DNA of 21,926 nt from DASYQV01 sp036005125 (lineage in GTDB: Bacteria > Acidobacteriota > Vicinamibacteria > Vicinamibacterales > UBA2999): the NCBI GenBank assembly GCA_036005125.1, contig DASYQV010000105.1:1-21926 (forward strand). Direction: 5' to 3'. Made by a program: the position numbers and the translations under genes. The number at the start of each line of letters is the position of its first letter. The first letter of the stretch is position 1. Below, in pieces: positions 16,235-21,926 of this stretch. Under the pieces are notes generated by a model. That model was not told the DNA's origin and did no database searches. It saw only the letters and a list, made by a program, of their open reading frames with translations.

Positions 16235-17314
16235 ATGACGGACAGGGATTCTGGTATTCCGCGGTTCACCCGTCGTGAAGCGTGCCGGTTGCTGGGCGCC
16301 GGTGCCGGGCTCGGGACTGTCGCAGCCTTGCGAGAGAGCAGCGCGTGGGCGGCGGCGCAGACGACGTTCAAGAGCGTGCAGCGCATCAACGTCCCCAGAG
16401 GCGCGGTCATCCGCACGATTCTGAAGGATCTGTCCCCGGATGCCCTGGCAAACGGAGCCACGCTGATTCACGAGCATCTCGGAGGCAACGTGGATCTCAT
16501 GGTGGATGAGCTCCGGGCGGCCGCGGCCGATGGTCTGGGGTGTCTCGTCAACGCGACCACCAGTCGGCGCACGGACGAACAGGTCGAGGCCGTGAGGCAG
16601 ATCGCGATGCGGTCGCCGGTGCACGTCGTGCTTGCGGGCGGGTACCTCGAGGACCTCGGCTTCGCGCCCTATCCCCCTCAGATCGCGAAGATGAGCGAGG
16701 AGCAGCTCGTCGAGGAGTTCGTCAGCGACGCCGCGAAGCATCGCTGGGGCGCAATGGGAGAGATCGGCACGTCGCTGCAGATGCAGGCCGACGAGCGCAA
16801 GGTGCTTCGCGCCATCGGCAAGGCCCATCTTCGGACGGGCCTCCCGATATTCACGCACGTCCCGCACGAGGGGTGTCCGAGCTGCGCGTTGGAGCAGCTG
16901 GACACCTTCGAATCCGTCGGCGTGAAACCGCAGAGCGTCTGCATCGGCCATCTCGCGACGATTCAGACCTCGCAGGATCCCAGGATGGACACGCATCTGA
17001 AAATCGCGAAGCGTGGCGCGTTCGTCGACTTCGGACCGGTCGGCCACGAAATGGCGCGGTCACATATTCCCGAAGCGGAAAAAGTGAAGCGATTCATGAT
17101 GCTCGTCGACGCCGGCATCGAAGATCAGCTCCTGCTGACGTCCGACATGGGCAACCCGACGCACTACAAGGCGAACTGGGGCCACGGGTTCTCGAGCGTG
17201 CTCATGCAGTTCGTCCCCAAGCTTCGCTTCGCTGGAGTGAAGGAGACGACGATCCGAAAGGTCCTTGTAGACAATCCGCGTCGATTTCTCGCGTTCGTCC
17301 CGAAGTCGACATAA
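16235..17314 (+). CDS. Tat-exported phosphotriesterase-like hydrolase
   Basis: This 359-residue metallohydrolase belongs to the phosphotriesterase branch of the amidohydrolase superfamily. The metal-site residues appear in order: His79/His81 in LIHEHLG, a bridging Glu176 in MGEIGTS (many PTEs have a carbamylated Lys here), His208 in FTHVPHEG, His239 in IGHL, and Asp304 in LTSDMGNP. These make a complete TIM-barrel active site for ester, lactone or phosphoester hydrolysis. The N-terminus has a twin-arginine-like signal (TRREACRLLGAGAGLGTV, RR at 13-14), so a folded, metal-loaded enzyme is probably exported. The start at 16235 has AAGGGAAGGAG upstream. The SnoaL-like copy 2 starts 9 bp after the stop, so they are probably co-transcribed. 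The substrate is unknown; lactonase is the first guess. Confidence 0.85.
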   Translation: MTDRDSGIPRFTRREACRLLGAGAGLGTVAALRESSAWAAAQTTFKSVQRINVPRGAVIRTILKDLSPDALANGATLIHEHLGGNVDLMVDELRAAAADGLGCLVNATTSRRTDEQVEAVRQIAMRSPVHVVLAGGYLEDLGFAPYPPQIAKMSEEQLVEEFVSDAAKHRWGAMGEIGTSLQMQADERKVLRAIGKAHLRTGLPIFTHVPHEGCPSCALEQLDTFESVGVKPQSVCIGHLATIQTSQDPRMDTHLKIAKRGAFVDFGPVGHEMARSHIPEAEKVKRFMMLVDAGIEDQLLLTSDMGNPTHYKANWGHGFSSVLMQFVPKLRFAGVKETTIRKVLVDNPRRFLAFVPKST

Positions 17315-17323
17315 GGAGGCACC

Positions 17324-17830
17324 ATGCGGAAGCTATCGACATCAGCCCTTATCACGCTGATTGGTTGCGTCGCGATTGCTGGTTGGGTGTACGCGCAACA
17401 GAGGAGCCCGCGCGCGGGGACCTTGACCGCGCAGGACCGTGACGAAATCCAGGAGTTGCAGGCTCGCTACAATCAGGGAACCGATTTCGACGATGTGGCG
17501 ATGTTCATGTCCGTCTGGACGGACGATGCCGTGTTCAAGGCGGGTCCCAAGCTCGAGCTCGTGGGCCGGAAAGCCCTCGAGGAGTGGCGCACGACCGCCA
17601 ACGCGGGCCGGAAGAAGTCGAACGCTCCGCCGCGGCGGCACTTCAACAGCAGCCTGATCATCACCCCCACGCCCGAAGGCGCGAAGGGACGCGTTTACTG
17701 GTTTCTCATGGACGTGAGCGGTAAAGAGCCGCGGATTTATGGCTCTGGGTACAGCGACGACACGTTCGTCAAGGCCTCAAACGGGTGGCGGATCAAGACA
17801 CGCGTGGATCACAACGATCCGGGAGAGTAG
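17324..17830 (+). CDS. secreted SnoaL-like (NTF2 fold) protein, copy 2
   Basis: This 168-residue paralog of 15294-15824 has a signal peptide (about 1-25, ending WVYAQ), 'EIQELQARYNQGTDFDDVAM', 'SVWTDDAVF', 'ITPTPEGAKGRVYW' and 'DTFVKASNGWRIKTR'. An AAGGAGG ribosome binding site abuts the stop of the hydrolase gene, and the spacing of 9 bp makes an operon very likely. The two copies differ most in the middle loop (here GRKKSNAPPRRHF), which in this fold lines the pocket, so they may bind different ligands. Whether this copy processes the product of the hydrolase is inference from position only. Confidence 0.82.
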   Translation: MRKLSTSALITLIGCVAIAGWVYAQQRSPRAGTLTAQDRDEIQELQARYNQGTDFDDVAMFMSVWTDDAVFKAGPKLELVGRKALEEWRTTANAGRKKSNAPPRRHFNSSLIITPTPEGAKGRVYWFLMDVSGKEPRIYGSGYSDDTFVKASNGWRIKTRVDHNDPGE

Positions 17831-17922
17831 CGCGACGCATCAAGAACCTGGCTTCGGACGCCGACCGGGGGATCGGCCGAGCTTTCCGATCGCCACGTTG
17901 ACCGCCTCTCCGACTCGTATGC

Positions 17923-18040
17923 CACCGATCTTCGAGTACGCCTGGTCACGAAGGCAATTACGCGATGCGGAACATCCTCAGCGGCGCGCGAGCGCAGGAG
18001 GAAGGCCGCCGAAGCTGCCAGGTCCAAGAGCACCAAATAG
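17923..18040 (+). pseudogene. decayed C-terminus of a CHEGNY-family protein (relic 1)
   Basis: Across frame changes, this reads PPIFEYA, then (one-base shift near 17943-17945) HEGNYAMRNILSGARAQE, then (second shift near 18000) RKAAEAARSKSTK and a TAG stop at 18038-18040. The intact family member at 4815 ends FEHACHEGNYGLYN...SGAR-like...AQEKRAAEEAAKS, so order and spacing match. Two frameshifts and no upstream body identify it as a relic. It may begin earlier, at about 17870 ('RAFPIATLTA'). Confidence 0.75.
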
Positions 18041-18133
18041 GTTAAAATCCCTGCATTCTGTTCATCGGCCCCGCGGAGGCATGAACTGCTGGACGGGTCG
18101 GGTCCGCATGGTATCGGCCAAGGAGTCCCATAG

Positions 18134-18955
18134 ATGCGAAGCTCAGTCAGGCACCTGGTTCTCGGAAGCTCTGTGGTAGCCGTCGCGACTGTGTCGCTGA
18201 TAGTGATGCTGCAAGCAGGCGCGGAGCGTAATGCCGGTCAGTCAAAGGAGCGACCTGGGGGCACGCCGAACCTGAATGGAATCTGGCAGGCGATCAACTC
18301 GGCGAACTGGGACATTCAGGAACATGCGGCGCGGCCGGGACCGCCGCAGCTCGGCGCGCTTCTGGCGGCCCCGGCCGGCCTGGGTGTCGTGGAGGGCAAT
18401 GAGATTCCCTATCTGGCCTCGGCCCTCGACAAGAAAAAGCAGAACTTCGAGAAGCGATGGTCCATCGATCCCGAGGCGAAGTGTTACCTGCCTGGCGTGC
18501 CGCGCGCCACGTACATGCCGTTCCCATTTCAGATCGTCCAGGGGAGCGACAAGATCATGATCGTGTACGAATACGCGGCCGCGGTTCGTGTGGTCCACAT
18601 GGACAAGGTTCCGAAGAGTCCCGTGGAGACATGGATGGGGCACTCCGTCGGCCGTTGGGAAGGAAATACGCTGGTCGTCGACGTAACATCATTCAACGAT
18701 CAGACGTGGTTCGACCGGGCCGGGAACTTCCACAGCGACGCGCTTCACGTCGTCGAGCGATATACGCCGATGGGCGCCGATGCGCTTCAGTACGAGGCGA
18801 CAATCGAGGATCCCAAGGTGTTCACGCGCCCGTGGAAGATGAGCATGCCCCTCTACCGCCGTCTCGAGAAGAACGCGCAGATTCTGGAGTTCAGATGCAT
18901 CGAGTTCTCCGAAGAGCTCCTCTATGGTCACCTTCGCAAGAAGCCGAGCCGCTGA
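18134..18955 (+). CDS. secreted CHEGNY/WEGNTLVV-family protein, short form
   Basis: This 273-residue secreted protein is a shorter paralog of 4815-5891. It has a signal peptide (about 1-33), 'GTPNLNGIWQAINSANWD', 'CYLPGVPRATYMPFPFQIVQ' in place of DRCIIMNAGPP, 'WMGHSVGRWEGNTLVVDVTS' (WEGNTLVV from residue 175), 'DALHVVERYTP', and a different C-terminus (EFRCIEFSEELLYGHLRKKP) lacking CHEGNY. AAGGAG eight bases before ATG 18134 supports the start. It is flanked on both sides by relics of CHEGNY-type C-termini, neither belonging to it. The DUF6152 gene follows 206 bp downstream. Function is unknown. Confidence 0.78.
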   Translation: MRSSVRHLVLGSSVVAVATVSLIVMLQAGAERNAGQSKERPGGTPNLNGIWQAINSANWDIQEHAARPGPPQLGALLAAPAGLGVVEGNEIPYLASALDKKKQNFEKRWSIDPEAKCYLPGVPRATYMPFPFQIVQGSDKIMIVYEYAAAVRVVHMDKVPKSPVETWMGHSVGRWEGNTLVVDVTSFNDQTWFDRAGNFHSDALHVVERYTPMGADALQYEATIEDPKVFTRPWKMSMPLYRRLEKNAQILEFRCIEFSEELLYGHLRKKPSR

Positions 18956-18993
18956 GTTATCTGCGAGACTTGGCGTCGTTGCGCCGAGATGAT

Positions 18994-19103
18994 CGTGAGT
19001 AACTTACGGCATGACCAACATTCTCAGCGGGGCTCGCGCGCCGGAGCGGGCCGCAGAAGACGCCGCTCGGACGGCGGCCCGGAAGCCGGCTGAGAGGGAA
19101 TGA
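18994..19103 (+). pseudogene. decayed C-terminus of a CHEGNY-family protein (relic 2)
   Basis: From 19011 the frame reads MTNILSGARAPERAAEDAAR, then TAARKPAERE and a TGA at 19101-19103. Just before it, 18994-19010 (CGTGAGTAACTTACGGC) resembles a damaged HEGNYG. The family equivalent is HEGNY-G-x-x-N-x-L-(S/A)-GARA followed by an Ala/Glu/Arg tail. No body of the gene precedes it: the intact gene ending at 18955 has its own different C-terminus. Translation of the 30 codons from ATG 19011 cannot be excluded, but it lacks a ribosome binding site. Confidence 0.7.
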
Positions 19104-19161
19104 AGCGAACAGGTTGCGAGTACGTGCAAGATCGATCACAGTACAACCGGAGGAGGTATCC

Positions 19162-19581
19162 ATGCGATCAAGCGTGAGCGTTGGGCTCGGAGCCCTTATA
19201 GCCGTTCTGGCGACCATGCCGGTCGTGGCGCACCATGCGTTTTCAGCAGAATTCGACGCCCAGCGTCCAGTGAAGCTGCGTGGGACGGTCACGAAGATGG
19301 AATGGATCAACCCGCACTCGTGGATCCACATCGACGTTAAGGACGCCAAGGGCAGCGTCACGGAGTGGATGATCGAGGGCGGCGCGCCGAACGCCTTGCT
19401 CAGAAGGGGATTTACGAAGGACTCTCTGCCGGTCGGGACCGAGATCCTCGTCGAAGGCTATCAGGCCAAGGATGGATCGAACCGCGCGAACGGAAGGGAC
19501 ATCACCTTCAAGGATGGCAAGAAGCTGTTCGTCGGATCGTCCGGCACGGGTGCCCCGTACGACAAGGACAAAGACAAGTAA
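19162..19581 (+). CDS. DUF6152 family secreted protein
   Basis: This 139-residue protein matches DUF6152: a signal peptide (about 1-23) is cleaved just before His24-His25 in VVAHHAFSAEFD. It is followed by 'VKLRGTVTKMEWINPHSWIH', 'EWMIEGGAPNALLRRGFTKD', 'GTEILVEGYQAKDGSNRANG', and a Lys/Asp-rich end. The fold is probably a small OB-like beta-barrel; a mature N-terminal His-His and the NPHSWIH block could bind a metal, but this is a guess. The start at 19162 is fixed by a strong GGAGGAGG; the frame is open to 19114 without features. In related genomes such proteins commonly lie near CHEGNY-family genes, as here. Confidence 0.85.
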   Translation: MRSSVSVGLGALIAVLATMPVVAHHAFSAEFDAQRPVKLRGTVTKMEWINPHSWIHIDVKDAKGSVTEWMIEGGAPNALLRRGFTKDSLPVGTEILVEGYQAKDGSNRANGRDITFKDGKKLFVGSSGTGAPYDKDKDK

Positions 19582-19665
19582 GGGCGCCGGCGGGCGCGAG
19601 CCGGATCGACCGGCTCGCGTCGTGGCGCTGCCCCGGGGTCGAGGGCCAGCTTCGACACGCGCCCT

Positions 19666-20142
19666 TCATTGAAGGGCACTTCCGAGTGTCTGATCGGCAA
19701 GGGGGATCGCGATCGTTATCCGGTCTTCCTTGCTTGTCACTCTGGTCGTGTGACCCTTGCCGGTCGTATCCTCGATCAGCTCGATGCGACCCGGTTCCGC
19801 CGTCACCTTCTTCCCGCCCGCGACCTCGATCTCCCCGCGACCGCTGAGCGTGATCACGAACTGACGCCGGGGCCCGACGTGCCAGTCGCTGAACGAGCCC
19901 GGCGGCGTCCGTCGAAACTGGACGCTCGTCGCCTTGATCATCTCGGACGCGTTGCCGTTGCTGATCTTCAGCTCGATTTCTTCGGCGTGACTCTGGCCAT
20001 CGGTCCCCGTGTAGATTCGCGTCACCATGATCGGTTTGCGCATCTGAGCGCCGACAACATCGTGGTCGGTGTGTGCCGCCCACATCAGAAGGAATACGCC
20101 GACAAGGGGAACCATCACCAGCAGTCTCGCGATCGAACTCAT
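19666..20142 (-). CDS. secreted or membrane-anchored cupin protein
   Basis: This 158-residue protein has an N-terminal hydrophobic segment (about 4-23), probably a signal anchor or signal peptide, and one cupin beta-barrel. The cupin signs are PPGSFSDWHVGPRRQFVITL (His88, Gln94 region), SGRGEIEV (Glu104), 'VTAEPGRIELIEDTTGKGH' and His131. The first cupin motif is incomplete (one His instead of HxH), so metal binding is uncertain. It may serve as a small-ligand isomerase, dioxygenase-like enzyme or binding protein. GGAGGA (20147-20152, minus sense) four bases before the ATG supports the start. It follows the transhydrogenase gene on the same strand, but a repeat-hairpin region separates them, so separate transcription is likely. 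Confidence 0.75.
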   Translation of the reverse strand: MSSIARLLVMVPLVGVFLLMWAAHTDHDVVGAQMRKPIMVTRIYTGTDGQSHAEEIELKISNGNASEMIKATSVQFRRTPPGSFSDWHVGPRRQFVITLSGRGEIEVAGGKKVTAEPGRIELIEDTTGKGHTTRVTSKEDRITIAIPLADQTLGSALQ

Positions 20143-20161
20143 GGTGTCCTCCGCTCTTAAT

Positions 20162-20251
20162 CATTCACGATTCATGATTCATGATTCTTGATTCTTGATT
20201 CTTGATTCGATCGTCCGAGCGGCTTGCAATCAAGAATCAAGAATCATGAAT
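20162..20251. repeat. heptamer tandem repeat with inverted arm
   Basis: Units of GATTCTT/GATTCAT repeat about six times from 20162 to 20208. After a short spacer the reverse complement appears, so 20177-20200 pairs perfectly with 20228-20251 over 24 bp. It fills the space between the transhydrogenase stop (20276) and the cupin start (20142). It probably acts as a hairpin terminator or slippage-prone element. Confidence 0.85.
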
Positions 20252-20275
20252 GCTGGGAGCCTGCCTGGTTCTGCG

Positions 20276-21556
20276 TCACCAGGCGACCATCGCGTCTTCG
20301 AAAAGCGCGCTCAACTCCTCGGGACCTGCCGGCCGCGGCGACAGCTTCGTGACGCGGTGCTGCGGCAACGTGCCTTCAACCAGCGCGGGAATATCGGAGG
20401 AGGAGTAGCCGACCGCGCGCAGGCCGTTCGGCACGTGGAGTTGCTGCATGAACCATGTGATCCGATCCGCCAGAATCTTTCCCGCGTCGGCCGGTCGGGC
20501 AGAAGTGACGTCGGCGCCGAGCGCCGCGGCCGCTTCGAGATGCCGTCCCGGGTTCGCGGCAGCGGTGAACCGGAAGACGGCTGGCGCGTTGAGAATCACC
20601 GACACGCCATGCGGCACGAGCGGATGGTCGGCCGAATACCCGGGCGCGATGTACTGCTTCACGTGGCCGGAGACCGGATACGACATGCCATGCGGCAGGT
20701 GCACACCCGCGCTTCCGAATCCCACCCCGGCGTACGACGCCGCCAACAGCATGTTCGCGCGCGCCTCGTCATCTGACGGGTCCTCGACAGCGCGGACGAG
20801 AAACTTCGCCACCATGCGGAGCGCCTGCAGCGACCAGACATCGCTCATCGGATTCGAGCCCTGATAGGCCGGGCGGAGCTCCGGACGCGCGGGCCGGGGC
20901 CGCTCGGTGAACGGGAGCGCGGTAAACGACTCTACGGCGTGGCTGAGAATGTCGAGTCCGGCCGACGCCGCCACCTGCGGCGGCATCGTCCTGGTGTTCT
21001 CGGGATCGAGATATCCGAGGGTCGGCTTGAGGCGGCGGCTCGCGATGCCTGTCTTCGCGTGCATGCCGTGGAGATCGAAGATGGCGACGCCGGTCGTCTC
21101 GCTTCCCGTCCCCGCGGTGGTCGGGATGGCCATGAGCGGCTTCAGTGGTCCCGGGATCGGGAGCCCCTTCCCGATTGGCGCGTTGACGTAGTCGAGGAAA
21201 TCGGGTGGGGGATAGGTCGTATAGAGATTGACCACCTTCGCCGTGTCGATGGTGGACCCACCGCCGACCGCCACGAAGGCGTCGAACTCGCCGTCGCGTG
21301 CGAACGCCACCGCATCGAGCATCGACTGATCGGTCGGCTCCACGCGCACGCGGTCGTAGACGACGAACGGGATCCTCTGCCGCTCGAGCGACTCGGCCAC
21401 CCTCTGCACGGGCGGCAGTGTCTTCACCACGGAGTCGGTGAGGACCAGCACGCGTCGTGCGCCGAGCGAGGCGAGATCCATCCCCACTTCGCACGTCACG
21501 CCGGCGCCGTAGCGGACCGTGGAGGCCGCCATTTCGAACGCGATGTCCTTTTCCAT
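20276..21556 (-). CDS. hydroxyacid-oxoacid transhydrogenase-like iron alcohol dehydrogenase
   Basis: The 426-residue protein aligns along its whole length, from memory, with animal ADHFE1 (hydroxyacid-oxoacid transhydrogenase). Shared blocks include FEMA..T.RYGAGVT.EVGMDL, 'RVEPTDQSMLDAVAFA', 'DFLDYVNAPIGKG', 'AYQGSNPMSDVWSLQALRMV' and 'LVEGTLPQHRVTKLSPRP'. The enzyme interconverts 4-hydroxybutyrate plus 2-oxoglutarate and succinic semialdehyde plus 2-hydroxyglutarate. GGGST (98-102) is the cofactor loop. Asp202, His206, His289 (or His286) and His316 are the likely metal ligands. It has no signal peptide and is cytoplasmic, unlike most neighbours. The start at 21556 has no Shine-Dalgarno and may be leaderless. 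It could alternatively be annotated as a plain iron-containing alcohol dehydrogenase. Confidence 0.88.
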   Translation of the reverse strand: MEKDIAFEMAASTVRYGAGVTCEVGMDLASLGARRVLVLTDSVVKTLPPVQRVAESLERQRIPFVVYDRVRVEPTDQSMLDAVAFARDGEFDAFVAVGGGSTIDTAKVVNLYTTYPPPDFLDYVNAPIGKGLPIPGPLKPLMAIPTTAGTGSETTGVAIFDLHGMHAKTGIASRRLKPTLGYLDPENTRTMPPQVAASAGLDILSHAVESFTALPFTERPRPARPELRPAYQGSNPMSDVWSLQALRMVAKFLVRAVEDPSDDEARANMLLAASYAGVGFGSAGVHLPHGMSYPVSGHVKQYIAPGYSADHPLVPHGVSVILNAPAVFRFTAAANPGRHLEAAAALGADVTSARPADAGKILADRITWFMQQLHVPNGLRAVGYSSSDIPALVEGTLPQHRVTKLSPRPAGPEELSALFEDAMVAW

Positions 21557-21564
21557 GGGCGTAG

Positions 21565-21592
21565 AGTATGGCAGACAGGACCCCGGTCGCAA
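21565..21592 (-). promoter_or_regulatory. candidate leaderless promoter of the transhydrogenase
   Basis: On the minus strand, TTGCGA (21587-21592) is separated by 16 bases from CATACT (21565-21570). ATG 21556 follows 8 bases later, so transcription could begin at or next to the start codon. This would explain why no ribosome binding site is seen. Both boxes match the consensus at only 4 of 6 positions. Confidence 0.28.
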
Positions 21593-21664
21593 TCGCCGAA
21601 GCCATTACGCGTCGCACGTCACGCAAATCCAAGCGCTGGCCATCACGTCGAGTGTTCTGCGGCG

Positions 21665-21766
21665 TTCGCGGAGACGCCGAGGATGCCGTTCGACTGGCCA
21701 CCGAAGGCGCCGCACAGGGACGAGAGCGGGACAACAAGCGGCGATTGATTACTGCGCCGTTTGTAA
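21665..21766 (-). repeat. dispersed ~100-bp repeat with terminal hairpin (copy B)
   Basis: Inverted copy of 12466-12570: GGCCAGTCGAACGGCA, CCTGTGCGGCGCC and TACAAACGGCGC all recur on the minus strand in the same order. Its own terminal hairpin pairs ACAAGCGGCG (21734-21743) with CGCCGTTTGT (21755-21764). It is intergenic, between the transhydrogenase start and the DUF4159 gene end. Confidence 0.75.
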
Positions 21767-21805
21767 GTTCAAGGCACAGATGAAGGTCAAGAGAATGGCA
21801 CGCAT

Positions 21806-21926
21806 TCAGTGCGTCATGGCGTACAGCAGCACGTCGATGCCCAGGGCGTAGCCGTACGGCGCAAACTGGCGGAAGAATTCCGGATCTTCGCCCTCGCGCT
21901 CCCACGAGTCCGACACGTCGGTGTTG
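21806..21926 (-). CDS. DUF4159 domain protein, C-terminal fragment
   Basis: The frame running in from the right edge encodes NTDVSDSWEREGEDPEFF, then RQFAPYG and YALGIDVLLYAMTH, followed by TGA (21806-21808 in plus coordinates). This matches the end of DUF4159 proteins, which are exported proteins common in Acidobacteriota and often finish with a 'N.L.YA.TH'-like tail. Only the last 39 codons lie in the window, so start, length and signal peptide cannot be judged. The dispersed repeat copy B lies about 40 bp past its stop. Confidence 0.75.
   Translation of the reverse strand, partial: NTDVSDSWEREGEDPEFFRQFAPYGYALGIDVLLYAMTH

Overview
High-GC bacterial window, most like an environmental Acidobacteriota genome of the Vicinamibacteria type. 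This placement is inferred from gene families: an Oar-like TonB-dependent receptor with a carboxypeptidase-regulatory-like N-terminus, a DUF6152 protein, a C-terminal DUF4159 fragment, secreted cytochrome c/copper-monooxygenase proteins, and the secreted 'WEGNTLVV/CHEGNY' proteins often seen in that group. No rRNA, tRNA, CRISPR array, phage gene or transposase was found.

Layout. 109-858 is an HTH/membrane protein that converges on a secreted epoxide hydrolase (862-2172, minus). A secreted clan GH-A-like glycosidase (2325-3674) converges on a secreted SRPBCC protein (3985-4575, minus). The 310 bp between these two is packed with hairpins, a 21-bp tandem duplication and REP-like copies. From a divergent promoter region, a CHEGNY-family secreted protein (4815-5891), the Oar-like receptor (6043-9072) and a 1086-residue membrane/spermidine-synthase-like/TPR fusion (9179-12439) run on the plus strand. 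After a 457-bp gap holding a dispersed repeat come a cytochrome c-copper monooxygenase (12897-14285) and a stop/start-overlapping Ig-like secreted partner (14285-15127). The block 15294-19581 holds two SnoaL-like paralogs flanking a Tat-exported phosphotriesterase-like hydrolase, a second CHEGNY-family protein and DUF6152. Among these lie three decayed gene ends that standard ORF calling would miss. On the minus strand are a secreted cupin (19666-20142), a hydroxyacid-oxoacid transhydrogenase homolog (20276-21556) and the last 39 codons of a DUF4159 protein at the right edge.

How the genes fit together (inference). Nearly every product is exported: an outer-membrane receptor plus periplasmic or secreted hydrolases, an oxygenase and small binding folds. 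This suggests uptake and oxidative or hydrolytic processing of organic compounds, but no single substrate can be named. The most unusual content is outside the intact genes: repeated 3' remnants of the CHEGNY family and of a TonB receptor, a branched 105-bp palindrome with attC-like ends, a REP-like family showing a compensatory stem change, and a ~100-bp repeat present in opposite orientations 9 kb apart.
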